NCBI GenBank assembly: GCA_005281725.1
Contig: SSBO01000004.1
Span: 1,854,630 to 1,918,629, forward strand
Origin: Wuchereria bancrofti
Taxonomy: Eukaryota > Nematoda > Chromadorea > Rhabditida > Onchocercidae
Reading direction: 5' to 3'
Length of the DNA stretch: 64,000 bases
This document shows, piece after piece, positions 1 to 13,000 of the stretch. How positions within the stretch are numbered: the first letter of the stretch is position 1; each line of letters starts with the position of its first letter. A model generated the notes under the pieces. The model was not told where the DNA came from. It did not search any database and saw only the letters and a list, made by a program, of their open reading frames with translations. Both the position numbers and the translations under genes were made by a program.

Positions 1-2960
1 TAGTTAAAGAATTTCAAACTCAGTCCACATTGTTGATAGACAAATTATTTCTCACTGATAAGTTACTTCATCCTGAACAGTATGGATTTAAACAACAAAT
101 GTGACTACCTTTTCAAGTTGATGATGAGATACAAATTTTGAAAATATTACGTGAATGTCGAAGATATTTCATGTATTTTAACAAAAAAAAAAAAAAGTAG
201 TCGTTATAGCAGGTAGAGTCTCCACTATCTAAAATCAACCACAGCTTCTCTACAACGGTAAGTTACTGCACAGTAGCGAGTGATTCAGCTATTCTTAAAT
301 AAATATATCAAGGTTGTTGGGATCATTATTTTAACTTTTAACAAAAAAAGCCGTTACAAAAAGTTGCTCCAATAGTCTTGAAATAATAGTAAATGGCGCT
401 GATAACGAATGCTATCCAATGAGAAGTATTGAAGAGAAACCAAAGAAATGGTAGTAATAGAGATGAGGAAAGAATTCGAGACAAACTGGACTGGTACAGC
501 TCGCGTTATTCGCGCCACTTTTCTTCATTAAAGCTGATAATGTCACGTTGAAAGATGGTGAAATCTTAGCAATTTACACAAATAAACAAATGCACACTTC
601 CAGTTGAAATCCACTGACTGTCCTTGAACAAATCAGCAGCGATGTGCTCGAAGAAAGGAGGCGAAGATGTCTCTGCAGGCGCGCATCAATGCGTTCCTCA
701 CAATGACGGTCATTTGATGTGATGAGAAAGGAGGTTATGACCGCGTTAAACAGAAGATGGAAAGGCCAATGTTCGATTATCTTTTGGTAGTAATGCAGGA
801 TGTGCAAGTATATATATTACCTGTTCGTATTCACAGTTCATATAAGTTCGCTGATGCTATTAATATTTTGTAATCAACGATATGCTAGTTTGCTTAAAAT
901 GATAACCTGCAAAAATATTTAAATGAAATCGTATGGTTTATTTGTCAAGGGGAAAGCTGCGCTTTGATTCCGTTGCAAATGCATTTATTAAAATTATAAA
1001 GTCAATAGTGGAACGAAATCAATCCTATGAACAAGCATCTCTTTTATTTTGTATGCAATCAGAAAAATCCATAAATTGAACGGGCTATTCTTTCTTATTT
1101 TAAACTTCTTGACACTTCCTTCAGCATATACTGTTATTCATGTGTTCTTGACCTTTATTTCCTCTATGAACTGTTGTTTATCTGTTGTTCCCCAATTTAT
1201 TTCTTCTCTTTCGTTCGCCGACGAGATTGAGCCAATAATCAAAAGGCACAAGGTTACATTTCAAAACCAACCATTATAAGGTACTATTGATTGAAATACT
1301 AACTTTTATTTTACTCCCAAAATATAACAAGTGTCCTTCACAAATATTCCGTAAGCTTCACATTCATGCATCGATGAAAAGAACTCACTTGTAACAAGAC
1401 TATAATTTATCCAAGTTGCTTTCAAATTACCCTGAACATCGAGGAATTAAACGTCTTCTTCATACGGAATAAACCTGGAATAATGTCGAGTTTTTGTAAA
1501 ACATAATTATAGACTTGAAAAATACACGTAAAATCTAAGTCTAAATATAAATTCGCAAATTTCTTGTCGGATTTTGTATAGTTTTTGTATAGGACTGACT
1601 CCATTTCACTTCAGTTTTTTCTTCATTCCCATCCTGCATTAAATTTAAGTAATATTTCATATTTACATGAGTAGTCCAATCAATTTTAATGCAATGCGTA
1701 AGGTGATAAAAGTGGTGATAAAAATGATAATAAAACAAATATTTAGGAAATATACGTTTAGCAGTGCGCCGTTTTTGCCGATTGAATTCATTTCAAGGAT
1801 TTTCGATACTTTATTAAGGAATGGCATTGTAGTATTTATAACTGTAATGTCTTCCATGACAAATTTCAATGCTTGAAACTTGAATAGAAAGCTGGTTTTT
1901 AATAAGCCAAGTAATACAAAATACGTCACCTAAAATAAATTAAATTTGCATATTTATTTGGAAAACATTTTTACTCAATGTCATAGCAGTAGGATGACTG
2001 CGTAGTTAAATTTTTCATTGTGAGGCTTTGTATATCCCCGACGTAAGTAGTTTCACTTAGTTGTGAACAAAAGTAAAACATTTATTATTATTAATTAATT
2101 TGCAGGGAGATAAATGACTTCAAAGAACAGTAACTTTCTAGCTTTTGTTGTTGTCATTTAAACAGAACTGATTTAATATCGTTTCTAGCTGTGGATTTGG
2201 AACAAACAGTGTTTTTTGAAGACAGTTTTATTTGCGATAACTTCTATCCCTAAGCGTGGGTTCTTTTGTTTGTTTCTTTATCAATGGAGATTTTCTCTTG
2301 TGTAACTGATATTAACTGCATCGGCATTGTTTCAGACCGATAATAATAATGAATGAAAAATCTCTACATAAATATTTTATTTTAAATTTCTGTTCACTTG
2401 TGAAGATATTATCTTGATGCATTGAGATTTGATCTGATATTGAGTACAGTATCTCAAACCGGTCTATCTGATTTTAGCTCATAGAATTGCTTATTCAGAG
2501 ATCTTTAGCTACCGTATATTGGATGAAACTGTGATTTAATTCTTTGAGAAATTTTTATTCTTGTATTTCTAATGTAAGTTCTATAGAAAGGTCCGCCATA
2601 TCTTTTTATGTTTTTTAGCTTCTTGAGAAAAAGAAATGAACCAAAATAGCGTGAATTTTGGATAAGGATGTCAAAATGTTTTCGAGTATGGATAGCAATC
2701 TAAATACTTGTCAGAAACAGATGTGTGATGAGAGCATATTTAATTTGTGAAGATAATGCAAATGCAGCTTTGTTCTGATTTCTTCATGATGCCTTCTTTA
2801 CTATTTAATTAGGCCGGGAAATGGCTAATGGATTTTATAAATTGAAAGCAACTTGCTTGAATTTATTTGCTTTTATATTCAATTAACCAACTTCTCATTC
2901 TTTTAGCTACTGTTCTTTTGCTGATTAATAGCTTGGAGAATTGGTGAAAGCAAACATTTT
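1..2960. other. Upstream intergenic region, no gene recognised
   Basis: AT-rich sequence with only short, low-complexity ORFs on both strands, several overlapping each other antisense (1.5-1.9 kb). No domain, tRNA or rRNA signature was seen. The last few hundred bases should contain the promoter of the decarboxylase gene that starts at 2972. Confidence 0.5.
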
Positions 2961-2971
2961 CAGATTCATAA

Positions 2972-5900
2972 ATGGAAAGCAAGAAGTGGCAACCAAAAAG
3001 TAGGTTATATAATTATCTGTTACTATGCTATTTAAAATTCTTGTAAGCATCTGCAGCAAATGCCTTACATAAGTGTCTTCCCTTCATTTTAGAAACAGGC
3101 GGTATGAGTAGTACCGAGTTCCGAAAATATGGCAAAGAAGTAGTGGACTATATTGCGGATTATATTGAAAATATACAAAAGAGACGTGTGGTACCAGCAA
3201 TCGAACCTGGATATCTACGTAATCTGTTACCTGATATGGCACCTCAACATGCGGAAGCATTCGAGGATGTTATTAGTGATTTCGACAGATATATTATGCC
3301 CGGGGTAAATTGAACTTCATGACACTTGAATCTATTCTAGGACCAAATGCAAGAAATTATTAATCAGGAAAGGGTCATTGTATGACCGTAATCAGTGCTT
3401 TTTAAAAGAGTAACGAATTATATTAGATTTAGTACAACTAGTTTGAAAGTTTTTTAGAAGAAAAGCCAATCACATTTTTATATTTTTCCGTAGTTTGTAG
3501 ACTAAAAATCATATCAGAAAGTTATAAGGAACAAATTCATTCCAAACCTGTTTTCAGGTTACTCACTGGCAACACCCTCGATTTCATGCCTACTTCCCGG
3601 CTGGAAATGCCTTTCCGAATCTTTTGGCTGATATGATTTCAGATGCCATCGGTGCAGTTGGCTTTTCCTGGGTGAATTTTGTTCCGCTACATTTTATTTT
3701 GATTTAAAAGACAAGAAAAAATCATTTGTCAGACAATTAATTTTTTCTAGGCGGCATGTCCTGCGATGACAGAGCTAGAAATAATCATGTTGGATTGGTT
3801 TGGTCGAATGATTGGTTTGCCAGATGCTTTTTTGCCATTCACCGAAAACGGAAAAGGTGGCGGTGTCATACAGGTAAATCTTGTTCTGAAGAATGCTGTG
3901 GTATCAATTTAAATATGAAAGAAATTTACAGTTTTTACTGTTCAAATTTACAGTTCAAACAATAATTTAGAACAATTTTTAGTTTTCTAAACTCTCCAGT
4001 TGTTAAGATTGCTACCTTCAAATTAAAATTCTGAAAACTCGATCTTTATTACCACAATGTTTCAGGGTTCCGCAAGTGAATGCAATTTTGTTTCGTTACT
4101 AGCAGCACGATTTGAAGTGCTCAAAGAGCTTAGGCAACGTTTTCCGTTTGTGGAAGAAGGACTTTTACTGTCAAAATTAGTCGCATACTGTTCTAAAGAA
4201 GTGATTGATCAATTTCCTATTAATTTTTTAATAATTGGAATTAAATAAACCATTAAATATAAACTAATGATACTCTAATTTAGAAAATATTTAGCAGCGT
4301 TTTTAGGATATTTGTACTTGAAAAGATTGATGAAATCATTTACAGGCTCATTCATCAGTCGAGAAAGCTTGCATGATCGGGATGGTCAAGTTGAAAATTT
4401 TGGATACTGACGCAAAGTTTCGTTTACGCGGTAGAACACTACGTTTAGCAATAGAGGTATTGCGGCTTAAAAACTCGTTCTAAAAAGCCTTGAAATTGAT
4501 TTCTTTTGTCAGAAAAATGATTTATGGTTACACGTTTATTTATATAATTTATGTTCTGCAATTTATTTATTTATATATTTTATGTTTGGCATTCTCAATC
4601 TATGATTAATTGAAACCAAATTTTAAGATTCTTCAATTCCAATGAATCGATTATTCTTGTTTTCTTTTTTTTATAGTGAGGTAATCGTGACAATTTCAGG
4701 AAGATCGTAATCTTGGCTTAATACCATTTTTTGTTTCTACTACCCTTGGCACAACATCTTGCTGCTCTTTCGATGTTCTCTCCGAAATTGGTCCTGTCTG
4801 TCATGAAAATGATTTATGGTTACACGTGGATGGAGCATATGGTGGAAGTGCGATGATTTGTCCAGAATTTCGGCCACTGATGGAAGGAATCGAATATGCA
4901 ATGAGTTTTAACACCAATCCCAATAAATTCATGCTCATCAATTTTGATTGTTCCACAATGTGGTAATTTCACTATACTGTTAAACAGAAGCACTTTTTCA
5001 AACTTTCGTCACAAAATATTTGTTTTCATAAAAATGAGAAAAGAATTAATAATTCTTAGAGCTTCCAAACTGTTCTCCTAACTTCATGCAATATTCATGA
5101 ATCTTAATTTACAAAACCAGTCACCTCTTTTGTGCTATGTTTATTAGCAGCTTTTTTTACATTTTTTAACATCCTCTTGAATTATTCACAGATATTGTAC
5201 AAAATTTCTAGGGTAAAAGATCGCTACAAACTGACGCAAGCGCTAGTTGTTGATCCACTTTATTTGCAACACAGTTGGACAGGTATTCATTTTTCTTGAC
5301 ATATTCTGAAATTTTAATATCTTGTAAAAGTCCTATTTCCTAGAAAAATTTGAAACATTGATTAACAACAGTGTTAAATTTTTCTGCCCTAATCTTATGC
5401 CACCCGCAAAACAGTTCTCTTTTCTTTAAGATTTTCCACTCTTGATATATTGATATTGTTTTGTTATATTGTTCAGAACTACCGTTTAGACAAAGCAATT
5501 GATTACCGTCACTGGAGTATACCACTCAGCCGTCGTTTCCGATCACTGAAACTGTGGTTTGTAATTCGAGTTTATGGTGTGGAAGGACTGCAAAGTTATA
5601 TCCGCAGGGTTTGACGTTTTTTCATATGAGTCACTTAGGAATTATTTGTTGTCCAAATGGTTAACAGTTGTCACATCTAAAATCGTTTGCTGCTACATTC
5701 TTTGATTTTTTATCATCTGTGGCAGAAAACAACGAAGCAATGAACTAGAGCAAAAGAGACTGGAGAGGGAGATTTTATATCACTATGGAGATGTTTAAGG
5801 AAAAGAAGATGAAATTTGATTAAATTAAAATATTGCCACTAAAAAAAAACCTTACAGTCGTTTGGTAGAGATCTAGTTGAAGTTCCGAATACTCCGATTC

Positions 5901-7750
5901 CATCTTATTGCGAATTTCACTTCACAACACGTTTGATATTTAAATCTCAATTAACAACAGTTCTTTTCCATATTTGCAGCACTGTCGTTTGGCAAAGTTA
6001 TTTGAACAACTCATACGAGCAGATAATATTTTCGAAATTGTTGGTGATGTAATTCTTGGTTTAGTTTGTTTTCGTATGGTTGCTTCCGAAGAAATGAATC
6101 AAGCACTTCTTACCAAGTTTGCAATGATCATCTTATTTGATAACTGATACCCAAATATTTTCCAGAATTCTGATATTATCTAGGAGTCCGCTCAACAATG
6201 CTTCATTTTGATATGCTCCTAAACTCAATATTTGAAGGTTGAATTCTTCTGGCCGTATTCACATGGTACCAGCGTCTTTGAATGGACGTTTCGTGATTCG
6301 TTTCTGTGTTTGTGCAGAACATGCCACTGAGAAAGACATTCAAATTGCTTACGATTTCATTTCACAAACAGCCCGACATATCTACCGTATCTCTTTCATC
6401 TTTCTATTTTGCCTTTATGAATAAAGGCAGATTTCGAGAATCATACATAACACAATTACCTTTATAAAAAAGTTTTCAAATATCTAAAAATCAAGTAATT
6501 GTTTACGAACAAATAATAAAAGGAGCTCTTTTCAACTTATCATGTTAAAACTAATCAAAATCTAGCTTTCTATCTCTTTCCACTTTCCTACGTTTCTTAG
6601 ATGTTGGGTATATAGACAAGCGGCAAAATAGTAAGAGCTCATGAACGATTTGTAACTGGTAAAAAGGAACTACATTATTTATAATTGAATCAAGCACAGA
6701 TAGCCTTATATGAGCCATGAGAGCAGCTTGGGCATTCAAGAAATGTGCTGACCAGAAAGAAGTTTTGATTAAAAAGCTGTCAGAGCATTAAATTTCTAAT
6801 TGAAAGTTTGTAGAAGATTCGGTTTCATGTCCACTTGCTGAGGATGACGAACTAGAAACCGCGGAAGAGAAAGAAGAATGTATCGGACAGATAAGTTTTC
6901 TTAGCTCTCTTTTTTAAAAATAAGAAAAGAAAGGAAAAGAAAAAAGCTTTCTAACCGTTTTATTCGTTATTTATCACTAATTACCACAAAAACAATTTTA
7001 GCAATCGAATCAGACGAATCTTAACAAAAATGAAATGCTGGAGCGAAAAGAGAAGGCAACACTATCTCAGAAACGTTCTTTTCTTGTCCGGATGGTTTCC
7101 GATCCAAAGTGCTACAATCCAAAAATTGTGCGTCATTTAACTATGGGTGGTTTCCGTAAAATGAATGAAGACGTTGTTCGAGATTTATCGTTACGGTTAT
7201 TCATTTATATTGTAAAAGACATTCTAGTAAATAGATGGGAGAAATTAAATTATTATAACTGATTTTACGTACGTTTATGTTTAATCAAATTAAATCTTCA
7301 GTTTTATAATATTATTTGCAGGGAAGCGATTGGTAGAACAAAAATAAAAGTGACTAATACTAATAATATGAAGTATTTCAAACATGGTGAGAACATTTTT
7401 AGAACTGATATTTTGCATAATTACTTCAAAAAAAATTAGTGAATTAATTTATGTAATTGTTAGTAAACTTTTTGGTATGTAACGCAGTAATTCTGCTTAA
7501 AAGTTTTTAGAAGTTTTTGATTTCGTATATTTTTTATTGTTCTTCATTTATAGTTTGAAGTCCAGCGGGTACGAATTTTTAAATGATTGATATAAAATTC
7601 TTTAGATCAATTTTTGGTTTGATAAGAAGACAAAAAGCATAAATATATAAAATACTTTAAGATAATGTGAATACAGCGAGCTCATCGTCTGGACCATCAG
7701 TGGACGAAGAAGAAGTTATCGCTTCTTCAAATACAATCAGAAATTATTAG
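2972..7750 (+). CDS. tdc-1: Aromatic amino acid decarboxylase, probable tyrosine decarboxylase
   Basis: PLP-dependent group II decarboxylase. If it is the tdc-1 orthologue it converts tyrosine to tyramine in the cytosol of neurons. Model: 2972-2999, 3093-3304, 3558-3671, 3751-3873, 4066-4200, 4346-4456, 4700-4962, 5212-5282, 5490-5608, 5980-6116, 6238-6386, 6814-6890, 7002-7195, 7322-7386, 7677-7750; 1872 nt, 623 residues. Visible motifs: [15 protein letters not shown] near residues 95-110; AHSSVEKA with the PLP-stacking His206; HVDGAYGG with the PLP-binding Asp285; [13 protein letters not shown] with the PLP Lys317. The usual AADC length is about 480. The extra C-terminal ~150 residues include an acidic stretch and [20 protein letters not shown], which I associate from memory with nematode tyrosine decarboxylase. 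The start lies 8 bases after TTTTCAG, a likely trans-splice site. The 6891-7001 intron needs a non-canonical AT-AG pair. Another AADC paralogue remains possible. Confidence 0.87.
6891..7001 (+). other. Putative AT-AG intron in the decarboxylase gene
   Basis: The acidic exon ends GGACAG and is followed by ATAAGT, which is GTAAGT with the first base changed. The acceptor ACAATTTTAG at 7001 is normal. Splicing CAG to CAA keeps phase. The two available GT sites in the upstream exon (GAA T|GT and ATA A|GT) both leave phase 1 and run into a stop after the acceptor. Confidence 0.5.
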
Positions 7751-7798
7751 TGTTAAAAAAAAGGGAGTATTTTATTAACTTGGTTTGTATGCTTCATG

Positions 7799-7931
7799 TG
7801 AAAACGTTATTGTGAGGAAACAAAAAGCTTCTTCAGTGGTTTTCTAATCTCTTTCATCTTTTACTGAAATTAAAACATGAATGTGGAACTGAAAACTTTC
7901 TTATTTATTATTTCCTCACAATAATGTTTTT
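7799..7931. repeat. Short inverted repeat 3' of the decarboxylase gene
   Basis: 7799-7820 and 7911-7931 are inverted copies (ATTGTGAGGAAA / TTTCCTCACAAT core, about 20 of 22 positions) around a ~90-base loop, starting 49 bases after the stop codon. It could be a small fold-back element or a 3' UTR hairpin. Confidence 0.5.
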
Positions 7932-8599
7932 AGATGTAACAGTGATACCGAAAACGGCAGCATCTATAAAATCCAATATAAATACTATTGAGAAAATGCC
8001 GAGTGGAAAATGATGGCTAAATTATGATATTAAGAAATTGCTGTTCAGATATTTCTTCAATTCTTATCGAATTTTTTTTCTGTAGTAAGAAATAAACAAA
8101 TTATGACTGTGCCTATACATATGTTTAAGCTTTCAATCTCTCAATTTAAACAAGAAAATCAGGTCTTAGCATAAGCTAAGCTTGAAGTTTTATTTGGAAA
8201 TGATTTTTAGGCTCATCTGACTTAGAAATGTAACTGCAGGAAAGTTTTTTAATAGTTGTTGTCGTAACCCCACAGTGTCGGCAACAGATTGCTCTTTTAC
8301 GATGTCCTATAATATTGCCTTTATACAGTAACAGAAAAAAATGGAGATAGTAAATATTAATTAAATGTTCGTTAAGTTGTCATACTTTCGCTCGACCACT
8401 GTTACTGTCAGTGAAGCTTAGAAATGTAACTAGTTGTATTTAATGATGTTAAATTAGGTAAATAGTTTAAAGGGTTGGGGCATTGGGGCATACGTCTCGA
8501 TTCAATATAAACAAGTGAGATCGTGAAGCGACACGCTGGAATTTGAGCAAGAAAAAAAAGTGCAACGCAATTGTGAAAAGTCGCATAATTACAGTGATA

Positions 8600-10050
8600 T
8601 GTCGAGCAGCAAAACAAGTATAACAAAAAATCGACGTGGAGATAGAGTTCATCGCCAGAAGAGGAGGAACTCTTGAAGATTTAAAAAGTTTAGTACATTA
8701 GAACTCAAGAGTTGACCAGCATCAATAGCTCCATAGAAAGTCAATAATGGCATGAAATTACAAATTTTAGTGAGAATTCAGTCGTAATTCAATGGTATCC
8801 TTTAATATTTACTGCGTATTCATTTTCTTCATATTATTATAAGCACAATATTGTACGATATCGTACAAAGAAAAAAGAAACATCGTATTAAGTCTTTCCC
8901 GACTATTTGTAGTGTCACGAGCCGGCAATATCAAGCTCTACTCTGACCAAGGGGAAGATTCTGAGGAACAATTAATCAACGTATGGCAGAACAACAATGT
9001 GAAAGAGTACGAAAATCGAGAGAGGATGATTGATGACAAAATAAAATAACTGAACTAACTATATGCTGGAAAGCTCTCGAGTATCAACGATAAATGACTG
9101 GAATTCATGCAAAGAATCTTACCATAACGATGAAAAGAAGAGGAAATGAAATATACAGAGATGGTGGAATATTGAATTTAAGGAAATGAAGCATTGATAA
9201 TCTTGGTTACATACAAAAACAGTGCTGTAAAATACACACGAATCACTTGAAATGAGCCCTCAAGTCAAATAGCCTAAAAAGGCAGTTTAAATGGCTCGAC
9301 AAGCAACGGTGAAATATTTCCAATTATCGCTCTCGGAAATGAGGGAATTTTGGAGCAACTCTGAGGTATTTGAATCTCTCTCGAACACACAAAAGTTGAG
9401 CTATTTGCTTTCTGTTTGAAAAGAGAAGTCTCAAAAGCAATAAGTAGATACGATCTCGCGCCACAAAACTACAACACTGCCACAAGAACCAGTAATCGCG
9501 AATTCGAGAAACCCAAGTAAATAACGAAAAAATCAACAATCCAGAAATCTCAGCCCAGTCGCAACAAAATGGCGACAATCAAGCGATAGCGATGTTCAGA
9601 AAGAAACTTAAAAAAGCAATCCAAACTGAGATTCAGTTAAGTGAAGACCATTCTGTAATCATTCTGCAATAAGGGACACTGGGGTGGCCAGTGTCAAGTC
9701 CATCTTGTCAAGTCCACCGCGAAGCAACGGATGGAGCGTTTAAGAGGAACCGATGCGTACTTAAACTGTCTTCAAAGGGGAGAAACTGCCAAAAACCAAA
9801 GAAACTATGTTTTCATGGCACATAGCATAACTAAACGCTATGTGTTGGCCATGGCAGGGACATATCAACCCAGAAAAACTAAACGAGAAAAAATGGATTC
9901 AATAATTATAACTAATTGTATGAAAGGACAACGAGCAATTCAACAAAACCTGCAAGAAATACGAAAGAAAGACAGAAGGCTAAAGCAGCTAAAGCTCTTG
10001 AAAAGGTTAATTTCGCTAATAAAGTCAAAAGCAAAGAACTGAAGCAAAAA
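8600..10050 (+). pseudogene. Decayed coding-like sequence, possible retroelement relic
   Basis: This stretch has higher GC than its flanks and contains protein-like runs broken by many stops in all frames. The longest open run is 9731-10042 and ends in a Lys/Arg-rich, coiled-coil-like tail. Some runs recall the N-terminal part of BEL/Pao gag proteins, but no diagnostic motif was found. I cannot name the source. Confidence 0.25.
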
Positions 10051-13000
10051 TATGAACAAGTCGAACAATGAGTTTATTTTTACAACCATAACTTTTACAA
10101 CCATAGCTGTGCACAGCACAATGGCACTTAACTTGCACGAATAATCTTTTCTAATGATTGCAGTTAATCGAAATTTGGAACTGATGTCATCTAAAAAGCA
10201 AAGGATATCAAAGATTTCTTGTTTTCTCAGCTTTTGAATATCGAACTGTGACAAAAACGTTTCCAATCAATGCATTTTAGTAGTAGAATATAACTATAGG
10301 GTGAATAATAAACAGTGTCAAATGAGAATTTTTAAGTAAATGAATCTCCAGTTTCAAAAACAATCTTTGGTTCGTAACTGATCCAGAAACACCGAAACTT
10401 ACGAACTTACGAGGCGAAATATGTCAAGAGATGTGGTCGGTGGGTATTGCATAAAAGAAACACTAGAATTATTCGTCATCCACTCTTCTCCAAATTATAC
10501 ATGAGCGATCGTCATAACGTATTCAACATCCATCAAGCCCGGCTATAGATACAATGCACTGTGATCAGTAGCTACCATTGAAAATTTGATTGATAATTTA
10601 CGGATGTTTCATCAGATAATTTGTTCAATTCTTAGCAAGTATCTATCAAAAAGATCATGTCATTTTAACAGTGAACTTTGTCCATTTATGAATATGGGAA
10701 AATGCTGGTTTTCTGATGTAATAAAATTCCAATACATTTTTCAGAAATTTTAGAAAGTTTTTAAAACCGAAATTTATAATTGGATTACTAAATGTTAATA
10801 TTGTCTCCGATATTAATCGTCCCTCATGTCCTCTTTCAAAGTTTCTCTTTTTTTCTTTTTTTTTTGAAACCTTTTTATCAGATGACCTGAAATGGTTGTA
10901 CAGATCTTAATTTCCAAGTGAGTTTTTGCTCGGACGAATAGCTGGAATTTAACGAATTTATAGAAGCCAATATTTTCATCAGCTAAATATATTTCGCTAT
11001 TATATCATCTTGAAGTATTCTACTGAATTAATAAGTGAGTATATTACAAAAGCTCATTGTTAAAATGAATGATGCTACCTCATTAACTTTTTGAGGAAGA
11101 TATATCTTAAACTAAACCTTTCCTCAAAATTTGAAATTTATCTCTAGAACGAAATAAATGAACAATACCTTAGCTTAAGCCTAATTTATTCAATTAGGAT
11201 TTCGTCTCACACAAGCTTTATCTGATCAGTTTTTTTCCACAGTGGACCTTCAAGATGAAGAATGAATCAAACAAGTTTCGACATTCAAGAAAATTGAAGA
11301 AGTTTGCAAATGTGTTTTTTTTTTGTAATGACTATCAATATTATTTCTATTTTATCGGTGGGAATGGTTTTAAGGAAAGATATGAGAAATGAAAATTTTC
11401 GCCTCAAATTTTGAAAACATCGGACTGAAAAACAAAATTTTACACGACATCTTGCAGAATCAAATTTAATGATATGTATATGCTTCATTTGTAATTGCTG
11501 TAGTAAATCTAATAGCAACACCATCATTCTGATAAAAATTATACAAAATACATTACCCTTTTGCTGGAATTGTTTACTTTATCTTATTTTTTTGTTAATG
11601 ACCATACCTCTGTCTCACCATTATCTAGCATTTTGCTGTAAAGCGGACCAGCAGTAATCCCACCTAATTTATTAGCAAAAAAAAGTAAGTGATAAATATT
11701 GAATTTGCTAAGTAATATTCTGTTGTATTAGAATGTTCATAAGAAGATAGTTACAAGCGTTGCTTTTTTCCTTTTTGTAAAGTTTCGTTGAGATGCTCAA
11801 CACAAATATTATCAGCCTAATAGAACTACAAGGCTATCAACCACACGCGCACGTATTCATCATCCAACAATTACAATTTGAATTTATGATACCATATGTA
11901 CTAGATAATTGTAATACTATTGCCAACTCATTTCAAAGCAGTATTAAATTAAACTTCGTTTTATGCAGGGATATTAAGCTTATACATAAGTCACGATTGT
12001 GCTAATATTACCAACGGTGTAATTTTAAGAAATCTATGATATAGGAAATTTGCGTACATTTTTTTTGTTTTTGTAAAGGCTTCATTAAAGTTACTTCATT
12101 ACAGCTTCATTTTCTAAGCGATTACATAATCAGACGTTAAGTTCAAAGCACTGCATGATCAAAGTTCGCTCTTTCTTTCAGGAGTAGTATGTCTATAATT
12201 TTCTTCGATTTAATTATGTCAAAGGCTGTGAGTGACTTGTGTTATGTTTTTTATCAACTTCCCACTTTCAGCCTACAGAAACTTCAAATTATTGAATTTC
12301 GTTACCTTACCCATATAAATTAATTTATTGTTACAAAAGGAGATTTACCAACAGTATTTCTTATAATAATCCAGCACTATTCTTTCTAATAATTCAAGCT
12401 ACCACTACTAGAACAGCGAAACTACTTAAAGAACGGAGACTAGGAATGAAGCAATACATAGAAAATATTCACGATTGGAACAATGAGGCTTAAACCATAT
12501 GAAAAATGCGAATGTGTTGTTGATAACGGAATGTAATGATTATGACGACCGTCTGCTTGGAAATCATGAACTACGAAAGGCTAAGGAAGATTATAGTGAT
12601 ATATTATAGTGGTTTTGTTATTTTCAATGCTGAAAAATTACATTGGGATTGCAGAAGTGTGAAGCCAAACATATGATACATCTCTTCAGCACTTCTGAAG
12701 TGTCTATAATTAGATGTCTGAAGATATTCTTTCAAATCTCATAAAAGTTCACGTTATTTACAGATTTAAGGGTCTCTCAATTCTTGCAATTTTTTATCCT
12801 TTTCTAGTTAAAACATTTATTTCCCAATGGTTTTAACTTAAAACATTGGACAGGATGGAAACGTCTATCTAACATTCAGAAGCTCATCTACAAAGTAAGA
12901 AAGTAAGCAGAACACATCATTCAGAACAGAATTTGAACAATGGAATAAAGTAATTCATAGGCCAGGAAGGACTCTGCTTTGTATTTCACCATGGTAAAGA

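Noticed and set aside
574..807. 77-codon minus-strand ORF containing NDRHCEERIDA, resembling translations of proteobacterial palindromic repeats
   Set aside because: The match is short and imperfect and there is no surrounding bacterial sequence, so a Wolbachia-derived insert cannot be supported.
1541..1929. Overlapping ORFs on both strands
   Set aside because: They are mutual shadows in AT-rich sequence without splice signals or domain-like composition.
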